DNA of 45,606 nucleotides. It comes from an uncultured Verrucomicrobiales bacterium (lineage in GTDB: Bacteria > Verrucomicrobiota > Verrucomicrobiia > Verrucomicrobiales > Akkermansiaceae). Location: assembly GCA_937916505.1 (NCBI GenBank), contig CALFSW010000509.1, positions 1-45,606 on the forward strand, read 5' to 3'. The position numbers and the translations under genes are program-made. Positions within the stretch are counted from its first letter, which is position 1. Each line of letters begins with the position of its first letter. A model generated the notes under the pieces. It worked only from the letters and a program-made list of their open reading frames with translations, made no database searches and had not been told where the DNA came from. Positions 36,598 to 44,977 of this stretch are shown piece by piece.

Positions 36598-37868
36598 TTC
36601 TTCAGATGTTGGGAGATGGTTTCGGCGATAGTGTCATCGGCGGTCAATTTGACCTCCTCGCGGGTGGCGAGGGTTTTGAGGGAGACCCCGGGGAATTCGT
36701 TTCCGATGACGAGAGCGAGGGGTGCCCTGGCTTGTTCGGCGGCCTTGAATTGTTTGTTAAATTTTGCGGCGGTCAGGGAATACGAAACCGCGATCCCGGC
36801 GGAGCGAAGTTGGGTTGCGAGACCAAGGGCATTTGCTTGCTGTTCCGGGTCGGCGAGGATCAAAAAGACGTCGCAGGCACTTTCGGCGTCGAGGGCGGCC
36901 TTCATCTTTTCGAGGGCATGGGGAGTCTCCTCGATCAGGTTGCGGATGACAACATCGCCAATCGCGAATCCCACCGCAGGGAGGTCGATTTTTCCATCGG
37001 AGAGAGCGAAGACGAGTGTGTCGTAGCGACCACCTCCGGCAACGGCACGTTTTTTCTTTTTGGCGTCGAAGACTTCAAAGACCACGCCGGTGTAGTAGGC
37101 GAGGCCGCGGACGATGGAGAGATCAACCTCGACATCATCACACATGCCTCGTGCCTCGAGGTTGGCGAGGACGGCATTGAGGTCATCGCTCAGTTCGGAC
37201 GGGCTCTTGATGGCGGTTTCGACCTCTGCGAGAGAGAGGCCAAGCTTTTCAAGCTTGGGTCCGCACTTTCCTTCTTTGTCCCGTTCGAGTTTATCGACGA
37301 TGGTGAGGAGTTCTTCCGCTTGCTCTTCGGTGAGGTCTTTGGCGGCCGCAAATTCCTGCCAGTAGCGGCGGTCGGAGAGGCGGATGACGAAATCGCCTTG
37401 CTTGAATCCGAGCTCACGCATGAGCTCGATGGTGAGAGCGATGAGCTCGGCATCGGCAGCAGGGTCGGCCTCTCCGATGAGGTCGACGTTGAATTGGTAG
37501 AACTCGCGGGTGCGTCCGGCCTGAGGCGCTTCGTAACGGAAGCATTGGCCGATTTCGAACCAGCGCATGGGCTTTTGGTAAGCGCGTTGGCTGTTGATGA
37601 GGACGCGGCCAAGAGAGGCGGTGACTTCGGGGCGGAGGGTGACATCGCGTCCGCCCTGGTCCTCGAAGCGGAAGAGCTGGGTTCCCAGTTCTCCACCCGT
37701 TTTCTTTAGGTAAAGCTCGGTGCCTTCCACGATGGGGGTTTCATATTCCACGAAGCCATAGCGCCGGGCCACTTCGCGGAAGTTCCGGAAGAGGTAGTTG
37801 CGCACCGCGCAGTCTTCGGGACGGAAATCGCGAAAACCGGGGAGGGTCTGAAATGCACCTTGGGCCAT
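36594..37868 (-). CDS. hisS: Histidyl-tRNA synthetase
   Basis: HisS charges tRNA(His). The 424-residue class II synthetase opens GAFQTLPGFRDFRPEDC and has TLRPEVTASLGRVL, RWFEIGQCFRYEAPQAGRTR, the family motif RGLAYYTGVVFEVFD and GGGRYDTLV. A C-terminal anticodon-binding domain (about 325-424) has DVFLILADPEQQA. Motif TLRPE usually continues with Gly-Thr rather than Val-Thr. It heads a minus-strand run with aspS and the barrel gene. A 146-base divergent gap to uvrA contains the partly symmetric TGAAACCGCAGTTTTCA (37881-37897). Confidence 0.94.
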   Translation of the reverse strand: MAQGAFQTLPGFRDFRPEDCAVRNYLFRNFREVARRYGFVEYETPIVEGTELYLKKTGGELGTQLFRFEDQGGRDVTLRPEVTASLGRVLINSQRAYQKPMRWFEIGQCFRYEAPQAGRTREFYQFNVDLIGEADPAADAELIALTIELMRELGFKQGDFVIRLSDRRYWQEFAAAKDLTEEQAEELLTIVDKLERDKEGKCGPKLEKLGLSLAEVETAIKSPSELSDDLNAVLANLEARGMCDDVEVDLSIVRGLAYYTGVVFEVFDAKKKKRAVAGGGRYDTLVFALSDGKIDLPAVGFAIGDVVIRNLIEETPHALEKMKAALDAESACDVFLILADPEQQANALGLATQLRSAGIAVSYSLTAAKFNKQFKAAEQARAPLALVIGNEFPGVSLKTLATREEVKLTADDTIAETISQHLKK

Positions 37869-38014
37869 GAATTAATGGGTTGAAACCGCAGTTTTCACGC
37901 GGGCGCGCGAGGATAGGGAGCGATTCCCCGATGTCGAGGCGGATTGTTGGAGCTACGGGGGACTTTTAAGATTTCGTTACTGCCATCTGTCCCCCGGGTG
38001 GTTGTAATTGGACT

Positions 38015-40837
38015 GTGATCAGGATTCGGGGAGCGCGGCAGCACAATCTCAAGGGGATCGATGTCGATCTGCCCCGGGGAAAGATGATTGTGGTGACGGG
38101 GGTGAGTGGCAGTGGGAAGTCGAGTCTGGCATTTCACACCCTTTATGCCGAAGGGCAGCGGCGGTATGTCGAGTCCCTTTCGGTTTATGCACGGCAGTTT
38201 TTGGACCAACTGGAGAAACCGGAGGTGGATGCGATTGAGGGGCTGAGTCCGGCGATCGCGATCGAGCAACGGTCGGGCTCGGGGAATCCGCGATCGACGA
38301 TTGCGACGGTGACGGAGATTCATGATTATCTGAGGATTTTGTATGCGGCGGCGGGGATACCGCATGATCCGGTGACGGGAGAGCTGCTGAAGCGGATGAC
38401 GACGGGGGATATTGTCATGAGTTTGTGTGCGAGATCGACGGGGACCCGCTTGATTTTGCTGGCTCCGTTGATGGCGGAAGGAGATGCGACCGGAATGATC
38501 GCGGATTTGCAGAGGCAGGGGTTTGTGCGGATCAGGATCGGAGGAGAAATCTACGAGCTGGAGGAGGCTGCGGAGCATTGGCCGGAGAATGGGGAGATTG
38601 AGATTGTGGTGGATCGTTTGGTGGTGAAGGAGGGGCTGGAGTCCCGGTTGGCGGATAGTGTGGAAATTGCGTTGAGGATTTGCGGGATGGAGGTGCGGGC
38701 CCTGGCGCAAGAGAAGGGGGCGAAGAAATGGGAGGAGGTTTCGTTTGCGACCAGTTTTCGGAATCCCGGGACCGGGTTCGAGCTGGCGGCGTTGACGCCG
38801 AGGCACTTTTCATTCAACTCACATCTGGGGGCCTGCGAGGCGTGTCATGGACTGGGGACCGAGGTTTTTTGCGATCCCTTTTTGGTGGTGCCGGATCGGA
38901 GCAAGTCAATCGGAGAAGGGGCGGTGGCTGTTTGGACCAAGGGTTCCAGGAAAAAGAAGGGGTGGAACCAGCTGCATATTGAGGCCTTGGCGAAGCACTT
39001 CGGAGTGAATCCGGATCAACGGTTTGATGAGTTGTCGAAGGAATTTCGGAAGGCGCTGTTTTTCGGGACAGGAAGTACGAAGATTGACGTAAAGTGGGAA
39101 AAGGACGGACGGGTGGTGCCTTGGCAGAAGGAGTTTGAAGGGGTGTGCCGCCAGGTGGAGCGGCATTATCTGGAGACGGAGAGTGAGAGTGTGAAGCGGA
39201 GTATGGGGCGCTTTATGACATCGCGTCGATGCAAGGCCTGTGAAGGGAAGAGATTGAAACCGGAGTATTTGGCGGTGACTTTGACCGGAGAAGGAGGGGA
39301 GAGAGGGATCGATGATTTCTGTGGGAGTTCGATTGAGGGGGCTCGTGAGTGGTTGGGGGGGATTGATCTTTCCGGGGAAAAGAAGGTTGCGATGAAGGGG
39401 GTGGTTGCGGAGTTGGGAAAGAGGTTGTCATTTTTGAATGAAGTGGGTCTGGGGTATCTGAGTCTGGATCGGGCGAGCGGGACGCTTTCGGGCGGGGAGT
39501 TCCAGCGGGTTAGGTTGGCCACGCAACTGGGTGCGGGATTGGCGGGGGTGATTTACGTTTTAGATGAACCGAGCATCGGGCTGCATCCGCTTGATAATGA
39601 AAGGCTGATTGGGGCCCTGTTACGACTGAGAGATGCTGGAAATACCGTGGTCGTCGTGGAGCATGATGAAGCGATGGTCCGGGCGGCGGATCTGGTGGTT
39701 GAAATTGGTCCGGCGGCAGGGGCCCATGGCGGGGAGCTGGTGGCGCAGGGGACTCCTGATGAAATCACAAAACTGGAAACTGCGACAGGAAAGTGGTTGG
39801 GTCGTTCGGGTGAGGGGGTGAATGCGAGGAAGAGAAAAGCGGTCTTTGAACTGAAGATTGTGGGGCCACGTGAGCATAATCTTAAGGGGGAAGATATTGT
39901 GATTCCGCTGGGGCAATTGGTCGGAGTGACAGGTCCGAGCGGGAGTGGGAAGTCCACCTTGGTGGATCGGATTTTGCGAAGAGCCTTGGCGCGGAAGTTT
40001 CATCGAGCGAAGGAGGAACCGGGAAGACACGAGAGGATTGAGGGCCTCGAGTATCTGGAAAAAGTAGTGGTGGTTGATCAAAGTCCACTGGGCAAGAGTC
40101 CGCGGTCGAATCCGGCGACTTATACGGGAGCCTTTGATTTGATCCGTAGTCTATTTTCACAGCTGCCGCTTTCGAGGCAGCGGGGATACAAGGCAGGGCG
40201 GTTTAGCTTTAATGTGAAAGGCGGACGCTGTGAAAAGTGTCAGGGCGGGGGAGCCTTGAAGATCGATATGCACTTCTTGCCGGATGTGTGGATCGAATGT
40301 GAGGCGTGCCGGGGTCATCGCTATAACCGGGAAACCCTGGATATAAGGTATCGGGGGAAGAGCATTGCCGACGTCCTTGAGATGACGATCGAGGAAGGGC
40401 GGGAGTTTTTCGGAGCGGTTCCCAAGCTCAGTGCGATCATGAATGCCCTTTACGATGTGGGGTTGGGATACGTGAAGCTGGGACAAGCCGCGAACACGCT
40501 TTCCGGTGGCGAAGCCCAGCGGGTGAAGCTGGCGTGCGAACTTTCGAAATCGACTCCGGGACACACTTTATACCTTCTCGATGAACCAACAACCGGGCTG
40601 CATTATCAGGATGTGCAGGTCTTGTTGGAGGTTCTGTTTCGGCTGCGCGATGCCGGGCATTCCCTCGTGGTGGTGGAGCACAATCTGGATGTGATTGCGG
40701 TGTGCGACCATCTCATCGACCTGGGGCCGACGGGCGGGGATAAAGGCGGCTACGTGGTGGCGACCGGAACTCCGGCGGAAGTGTTGAAGGTCAAAAAATC
40801 TGCGACGGGGCAGGCCTTGAAGGCGATGTCAGACTAG
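38015..40837 (+). CDS. uvrA: Excinuclease ABC subunit A, with a degenerate first zinc module
   Basis: UvrA is the damage-sensing ATPase of nucleotide excision repair. The 940-residue protein has two ABC halves: Walker A GVSGSGKSSLAF and GPSGSGKSTLVD, signatures TLSGGEFQRVRLA and TLSGGEAQRVKLA, and Walker B regions YVLDEPSIGLHP and YLLDEPTTGLHY. The second zinc finger is intact (CEKCQGGG, ECEACRGH). In the first module only ACEACHGLG remains; the preceding Cys pair is replaced by SFRNPGTGF, and the usual PHCPxCG reads PHDPVTGE. The start is GTG at 38015. It overlaps argH by 4 bases tail to tail. A second, canonical uvrA may exist elsewhere. Confidence 0.92.
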   Translation: MIRIRGARQHNLKGIDVDLPRGKMIVVTGVSGSGKSSLAFHTLYAEGQRRYVESLSVYARQFLDQLEKPEVDAIEGLSPAIAIEQRSGSGNPRSTIATVTEIHDYLRILYAAAGIPHDPVTGELLKRMTTGDIVMSLCARSTGTRLILLAPLMAEGDATGMIADLQRQGFVRIRIGGEIYELEEAAEHWPENGEIEIVVDRLVVKEGLESRLADSVEIALRICGMEVRALAQEKGAKKWEEVSFATSFRNPGTGFELAALTPRHFSFNSHLGACEACHGLGTEVFCDPFLVVPDRSKSIGEGAVAVWTKGSRKKKGWNQLHIEALAKHFGVNPDQRFDELSKEFRKALFFGTGSTKIDVKWEKDGRVVPWQKEFEGVCRQVERHYLETESESVKRSMGRFMTSRRCKACEGKRLKPEYLAVTLTGEGGERGIDDFCGSSIEGAREWLGGIDLSGEKKVAMKGVVAELGKRLSFLNEVGLGYLSLDRASGTLSGGEFQRVRLATQLGAGLAGVIYVLDEPSIGLHPLDNERLIGALLRLRDAGNTVVVVEHDEAMVRAADLVVEIGPAAGAHGGELVAQGTPDEITKLETATGKWLGRSGEGVNARKRKAVFELKIVGPREHNLKGEDIVIPLGQLVGVTGPSGSGKSTLVDRILRRALARKFHRAKEEPGRHERIEGLEYLEKVVVVDQSPLGKSPRSNPATYTGAFDLIRSLFSQLPLSRQRGYKAGRFSFNVKGGRCEKCQGGGALKIDMHFLPDVWIECEACRGHRYNRETLDIRYRGKSIADVLEMTIEEGREFFGAVPKLSAIMNALYDVGLGYVKLGQAANTLSGGEAQRVKLACELSKSTPGHTLYLLDEPTTGLHYQDVQVLLEVLFRLRDAGHSLVVVEHNLDVIAVCDHLIDLGPTGGDKGGYVVATGTPAEVLKVKKSATGQALKAMSD

Positions 40838-42183
40838 GATTTTTGCCAGCGTTTGATTTGGGCTTTCACGTTTTCGACCGAAGGGGCGCCAGGGTTGGTG
40901 CGGGCGGCGAGGGCGGTCTTTAGGTCGAAGACGGCGGAGGCTTCAGCGGTGAAGGCCGGATCGACGAGGGTGAGGTCGAGTTGATCAAGCGGAGTGCCGG
41001 AAGTGACCGCCGCAGCGACGGCTTTGCCGACGAGTTCGTGAGCGGAGCGGAAAGGGACGCCTTGTTTGACGAGCCAGTCAGCGAGATCAGTGGCGAGGAG
41101 GAGGGGATCGGAAGCGGCGGCCTGGCAGGTGTCTTCGTTGATCTTCATGTCGGAGATCATCTCGCTGTTGACCTTGAGGGCGAGGGTGAGGGTGTCGATG
41201 GAGTCGAAGAGGGGTTCCTTGTCTTCCTGCAGGTCGCGATTGTAGGTGAGCGGCAGACCTTTGATCGCGGTGAGGATGGCGGTAAGATTGCCATAGAGAC
41301 GCCCGGTCTTTCCCCGGGTGAGTTCGCAAACGTCGGGATTCTTTTTCTGCGGCATGAGCGACGAGCCGGTGGTGTGGGCATCGGAGAGAGTGGCGAAGCC
41401 GAATTCGCTGGAGCACCAGAGGATGAGGTCTTCCGAGAGTCGGGAAAGATGTGCCCCGATGAGGGCGAAGTCGAAAAGAAGCTCGGCGATGTAGTCCCGG
41501 TCCGAGATGGCATCCATCGAGTTTGTGGTGACCGAGTCGAATCCCAATTCACGGGCGATGGCCTCGCGGTCGAGATTGATGGTGGAGCCGGCGAGAGCTC
41601 CGGAACCGAGAGGGGAAATGTTGACGCGTTTGCGCGCGTCAACGAGACGGTCCTTGTCCCGTGCCATCATTTCGACATAAGCGAGGAGATGATGGCCAAC
41701 GGTGACGGGTTGACCGCGTTGGAGGTGGGTGTAGCCGGGGAGGACGGTGCCGGCGTAGCGCTCGGCGCGATTAAGGAGAGCACCCTGGAGGCCCGAGAGG
41801 AGGTCAAGGAGGTCATCAATCGCGCTCCGGCAGTATAGGCGGGTGTCGGTCGCAACTTGGTCGTTGCGAGACCGGGCGGTGTGAAGTTTAGCTCCGGCGG
41901 CTCCGATTTTTTCGGTGAGAGCGGCCTCAATGTTCATGTGAATGTCCTCACGCTCGATGGAGAACTCAAAGTCTCCGGTTGCGATCTCCTTTTCAATTTC
42001 GCGGAGACCAGCCTCGATGCGGAAGAATTCATCTTCGGTCAGGATCCGGGCTTTCACCTGGGCCCGGGCATGAGCGATGGATCCTGCGATGTCGTGAGGA
42101 TAGAGGCGCCAATCATAAGAAATGGACTCTCCGTATTGCTGAACAAGATCGGCGGTTGCTTTTGAAAATCGGCCCTTCCACAT
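40834..42183 (-). CDS. argH: Argininosuccinate lyase
   Basis: ArgH splits argininosuccinate into arginine and fumarate, the last step of arginine synthesis. The 449-residue enzyme of the fumarase/aspartase superfamily has HTARSRNDQVATDTRLY, YTHLQRGQPVTVGHHLLAY, the loop GSSLMPQKKNPDVCELTRGK with the catalytic Ser, and NRDLQEDKEPLFD. Length is normal. The start is ATG at 42183. The 226-base gap upstream holds the terminator of the DUF4956 gene, so argH probably has its own promoter. Confidence 0.96.
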   Translation of the reverse strand: MWKGRFSKATADLVQQYGESISYDWRLYPHDIAGSIAHARAQVKARILTEDEFFRIEAGLREIEKEIATGDFEFSIEREDIHMNIEAALTEKIGAAGAKLHTARSRNDQVATDTRLYCRSAIDDLLDLLSGLQGALLNRAERYAGTVLPGYTHLQRGQPVTVGHHLLAYVEMMARDKDRLVDARKRVNISPLGSGALAGSTINLDREAIARELGFDSVTTNSMDAISDRDYIAELLFDFALIGAHLSRLSEDLILWCSSEFGFATLSDAHTTGSSLMPQKKNPDVCELTRGKTGRLYGNLTAILTAIKGLPLTYNRDLQEDKEPLFDSIDTLTLALKVNSEMISDMKINEDTCQAAASDPLLLATDLADWLVKQGVPFRSAHELVGKAVAAAVTSGTPLDQLDLTLVDPAFTAEASAVFDLKTALAARTNPGAPSVENVKAQIKRWQKS

Positions 42184-42352
42184 GGGCGCGGAGTCTTGGG
42201 GGAGGTTGGCCTGTTTTCAAGCCTTGAGCAGTAAAGAAATGTAATCTTCAATCTCTTCAAGAAGGAGGGTGACTATTTAGGTGAACTTAATATTCTGGAT
42301 GTGTTATTAATATTTCTTTCACATTCGTCTTTTGTGCAATTGCTGCCGAGGT

Positions 42353-42385
42353 AAAAAAATCCCGATGGATCGTGTCCATCGGGAT
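42353..42385 (-). terminator. Rho-independent terminator after the DUF4956 gene
   Basis: On the minus strand, ATCCCGATGGA and TCCATCGGGAT pair perfectly (11 base pairs) around a 5-base loop and are followed by a run of T. It lies about 25 bases past the DUF4956 stop and separates the amidohydrolase/VTC/DUF4956 run from argH. Confidence 0.9.
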
Positions 42386-42409
42386 GAAAGAGTGAGGGTG
42401 GGGACCTTT

Positions 42410-43123
42410 CTAAAATTCGAGATCGCGCACCGTTGAAGTCAGAATTGCGCGATTGTTTCCGCAGGCAATCTGGATCTCTTCCATAAAGTCGGAGACCTGG
42501 GACCCTTCCTTAAGAACGATGCCATAGCGGAGTTCGCTCATCATGCCTGCTTGCACGGATTCGACACTGATCATCTCGGTTGCGTCGGTGAACTTGTCGA
42601 AGATGTCGTTGAAAGCTTTCGAAAAATCGACGTCGTTGTTCACGCGGATGCGCAACTGGTGGGAGGCACGCTTTGGCGCGAAGGCGTCCTGACGTGAAAT
42701 GAACCAAATTGCGAGACCCACCATGATGGTGGTGACGAGAACGATCTCGTATTGACGTGCCCCGACACACATTCCGGTTGCCATGGCAAAGAAAACGAAT
42801 CCCAAATCCCGTGATTGACCCAGATTACGACGAAAGCGAATCATTGAGAAGGCGGCGAACATGCCAAAAGCCACGGCACTGTTGCCATTCACCACCATGA
42901 TCAGAATGGTGGTGACCGTTCCGATGATCACACAAGTGTGGACAAAGTCCTGAGAGTAACGGGTTCCCTTGTAAGTGTTCTTATAGAGCAAGCCGATGAA
43001 CATGTTGAGCACGAAGCTCAAAGCCATGGCGGTGATAACTTCCAACGGTTTGGGAGGGGTTTCTCGAACAGATTCAAGGGCGTTGAATAGGCTGTCGACG
43101 GCATTTGCGATAACGGGATCCAT
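42410..43123 (-). CDS. DUF4956 membrane protein
   Basis: A 237-residue membrane protein of the DUF4956 family. It has about four membrane segments (around LEVITAMALSFVLNMFIGLL, FVHTCVIIGTVTTILIMV, AVAFGMFAAFSMI and IVLVTTIMVGLAIWFI) and a family-typical basic loop IRFRRNLGQSRDLGFVF. The C-terminal 85 residues are soluble and ACT- or ferredoxin-like. Function is not established, but the family is regularly found beside VTC-domain polyphosphate polymerases, as here (36 bases downstream of the VTC gene). It ends at a strong terminator. Confidence 0.88.
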   Translation of the reverse strand: MDPVIANAVDSLFNALESVRETPPKPLEVITAMALSFVLNMFIGLLYKNTYKGTRYSQDFVHTCVIIGTVTTILIMVVNGNSAVAFGMFAAFSMIRFRRNLGQSRDLGFVFFAMATGMCVGARQYEIVLVTTIMVGLAIWFISRQDAFAPKRASHQLRIRVNNDVDFSKAFNDIFDKFTDATEMISVESVQAGMMSELRYGIVLKEGSQVSDFMEEIQIACGNNRAILTSTVRDLEF

Positions 43124-43159
43124 AGATTGATAGGTTTCGATGTGGTGGTTGAAATGAAA

Positions 43160-43924
43160 TTAGGCGGCCGGGTCTTCACTGAGCCCCATCTGGGTCCTCA
43201 AAACAGGATCGATCACCTTCATTGCGGCACAAAATTTACTAAAGCTTCTCCGCATGAGGCCTTTTTCTCCGCAGTATTCGCGGAACCAGAAGGGAACAGG
43301 TCCAATGGATTTGACCTCAAAAATAGATTTGTCGGGAGGAATGATGTAGTGCTCGAATCGTTGATCATCCGCTTCGAGGGAAAGGAGCTCCGAGCGACAC
43401 ATGAGTCGGGTGTCGAAGGTAATGCGCAGTTGGCCGTCGGGGGTCATGAGCGCTTTGCGGTCATATCGCAGCTGGATGGCCGGTCCAAACTTGCGGCGTT
43501 CGATCAGATCGAGGAGCTCTTTGATGATCATGCGTTGAGCGCGAGACCAATCACGTTTGACCGTCTTTAAGATTTCGTAGTTTCCGTTGGCGAATTCAAC
43601 GGCTTCTTCGACGGGAAGGAAGAGGCGCCGTTTTGCACCAAAGCCAAAGTGCTTGTGCTTGATCTCGATAAATCCTGTTGGGGGGATTTTTCCTCCTTCG
43701 CAACCGTAGATGCGGACGCGGATTTTACGGCGGCTTGCAAGACTGCGCTCCTTTTCCCAAAAGCACTCGCGGTCCGGAGTTTCAAAATACGCAGTGACAA
43801 TGGGATAACAGCCATCTTCCGAAGCCAGACTGTCCACTACAAGTCGATCATCGAGATCTTTTTGAATCTGCTCCATCTCGTCGAGCGAGATCAGATACTT
43901 GTATTCTGTGCGATTGAGGCTCAA
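43160..43924 (-). CDS. VTC-domain (polyphosphate polymerase-like) protein
   Basis: A 254-residue protein consisting of a VTC domain, the tunnel fold that in yeast Vtc4 makes polyphosphate from ATP. The basic tunnel residues are in place: RTEYKYLIS at the start, SRRKIRVRIYG, FIEIKHKHFG, LRYDRKAL, IFEVKSIG (catalytic-type Glu) and FSKFC near the end. The start must be TTG at 43924: the essential Arg is residue 5, no ATG or GTG lies between it and the in-frame stop at 43937-43939, and no clear ribosome binding site is seen. Its neighbours DUF4956 and PPK2 support a polyphosphate role, but catalysis is inferred. Confidence 0.85.
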   Translation of the reverse strand: MSLNRTEYKYLISLDEMEQIQKDLDDRLVVDSLASEDGCYPIVTAYFETPDRECFWEKERSLASRRKIRVRIYGCEGGKIPPTGFIEIKHKHFGFGAKRRLFLPVEEAVEFANGNYEILKTVKRDWSRAQRMIIKELLDLIERRKFGPAIQLRYDRKALMTPDGQLRITFDTRLMCRSELLSLEADDQRFEHYIIPPDKSIFEVKSIGPVPFWFREYCGEKGLMRRSFSKFCAAMKVIDPVLRTQMGLSEDPAA

Positions 43925-44025
43925 AGCTTGGGATTGTTACGAAAATGTCAAAAAAGAGATGGAACAGTACCTTTCTCTAAGGGGAAGGAGAGGGATCAAA
44001 AAGGGAAAATCAGCCGTTGGCCAGC

Positions 44026-44862
44026 CTAACTTTTCAATCGGTAAACAGATTCGCCATTTTCCTTTAGAATTTGAGCCTGTTCAGCCCCTGAAAGTGGGGA
44101 GACAAGATCTTGGACATAGTCCGCCCATTCCTTGTAGGAATCGAGTCTTAAAAGGGCAACGGGCCAATCGGTTCCAAACATGACACGTTTTGCTCCGAAA
44201 ATTTCCAAAGTCTCCTCAAAGTAGGCCTTGATCGTTTCCGGCTCGATGGGGTCATTGTCCGGGAATTCAGTTGCGAGGCCCGAGAACTTGACCCCAAGAA
44301 TATTGTCTCTTTTTGCGAGTTCCTTCATTCCGGTGCGCCATTCGGATTCGATCCTGCCGCTTCGGGCCTCCGGCTTGGCAATATGATCGATGACCATCCC
44401 CAATTCGGGCTGTCGATCGACTAACTTGATCGTGACCGGAATTTGGCGCTGAAAAAGCAGGAGGTCGTAGAGGAGGTTGTGGCCAGGAAGGAGAGAAAGT
44501 CCCCGGTGAAAATCATCGCGCATAAAGTAGTCGTCGGGCTCGTCTTGCAGGACGTGACGGACTCCGACGAATTTTAGGTGGGGAGCCAGAGCTTCCAAAT
44601 CCTTTTGGACTTCGGATGAGATTAGGGGAACCCATCCCACCACACCACGAATCAATTCCCCCTGATCGGCCATTTTGAGGAGATCATGGGATTCGTCGAT
44701 GATTTGTCGGGCTTGCACCGCTACAGTGCCCGTCACCCCGGCGGTGGAGGTTGCGGCCTCGAGCTCGGGGAGCAGTTGATTCCGGGCAAGAGGAGTTCCT
44801 TCAGGAATCCAACCGTATTCTTCAAGATTATACGCCCAGAGATGGTGGTGTGTATCGAGCAT
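44026..44862 (-). CDS. Amidohydrolase-2 family lactonase-like enzyme
   Basis: A 278-residue TIM-barrel metal hydrolase. It begins MLDTHHHLWAYNLEEYGWI, has GVVGWVPL, FVGVRHVLQDEP, VIDHIAKPE, GVKFSGLATEF and the late acidic residue in MFGTDWPVALL. This pattern matches the amidohydrolase-2 enzymes that open sugar lactones such as L-fucono-1,5-lactone or L-rhamnono-lactone. The substrate is not known. It is followed after 101 bases by the VTC gene on the same strand, although a shared function is not evident, and it is divergent from the PPK2 gene. Confidence 0.82.
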   Translation of the reverse strand: MLDTHHHLWAYNLEEYGWIPEGTPLARNQLLPELEAATSTAGVTGTVAVQARQIIDESHDLLKMADQGELIRGVVGWVPLISSEVQKDLEALAPHLKFVGVRHVLQDEPDDYFMRDDFHRGLSLLPGHNLLYDLLLFQRQIPVTIKLVDRQPELGMVIDHIAKPEARSGRIESEWRTGMKELAKRDNILGVKFSGLATEFPDNDPIEPETIKAYFEETLEIFGAKRVMFGTDWPVALLRLDSYKEWADYVQDLVSPLSGAEQAQILKENGESVYRLKS

Positions 44863-44977
44863 GGGGCGGGAAACTGTCAGAGAGAATCTTTTCCGTCAAA
44901 TATCCAGTTTTTGAATGGTGCGGCAGTCTTTTTCGAAAGATTCTTCACGATCGGCGATCTTGCTCTAGGGTTTTGTC

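Noticed and set aside
37869-38014. SOS/LexA box upstream of uvrA
   Set aside because: No TGTTC-N4-GAACA-like or other known LexA palindrome is visible. The TGAAA/TTTCA symmetry at 37881-37897 is too weak to call.
38015-40837. Horizontally acquired uvrA, from its G-rich look
   Set aside because: The run of GGG-rich codons is not clearly different from ligA and other neighbours, and no mobile element is near. Codon counts were not computed.
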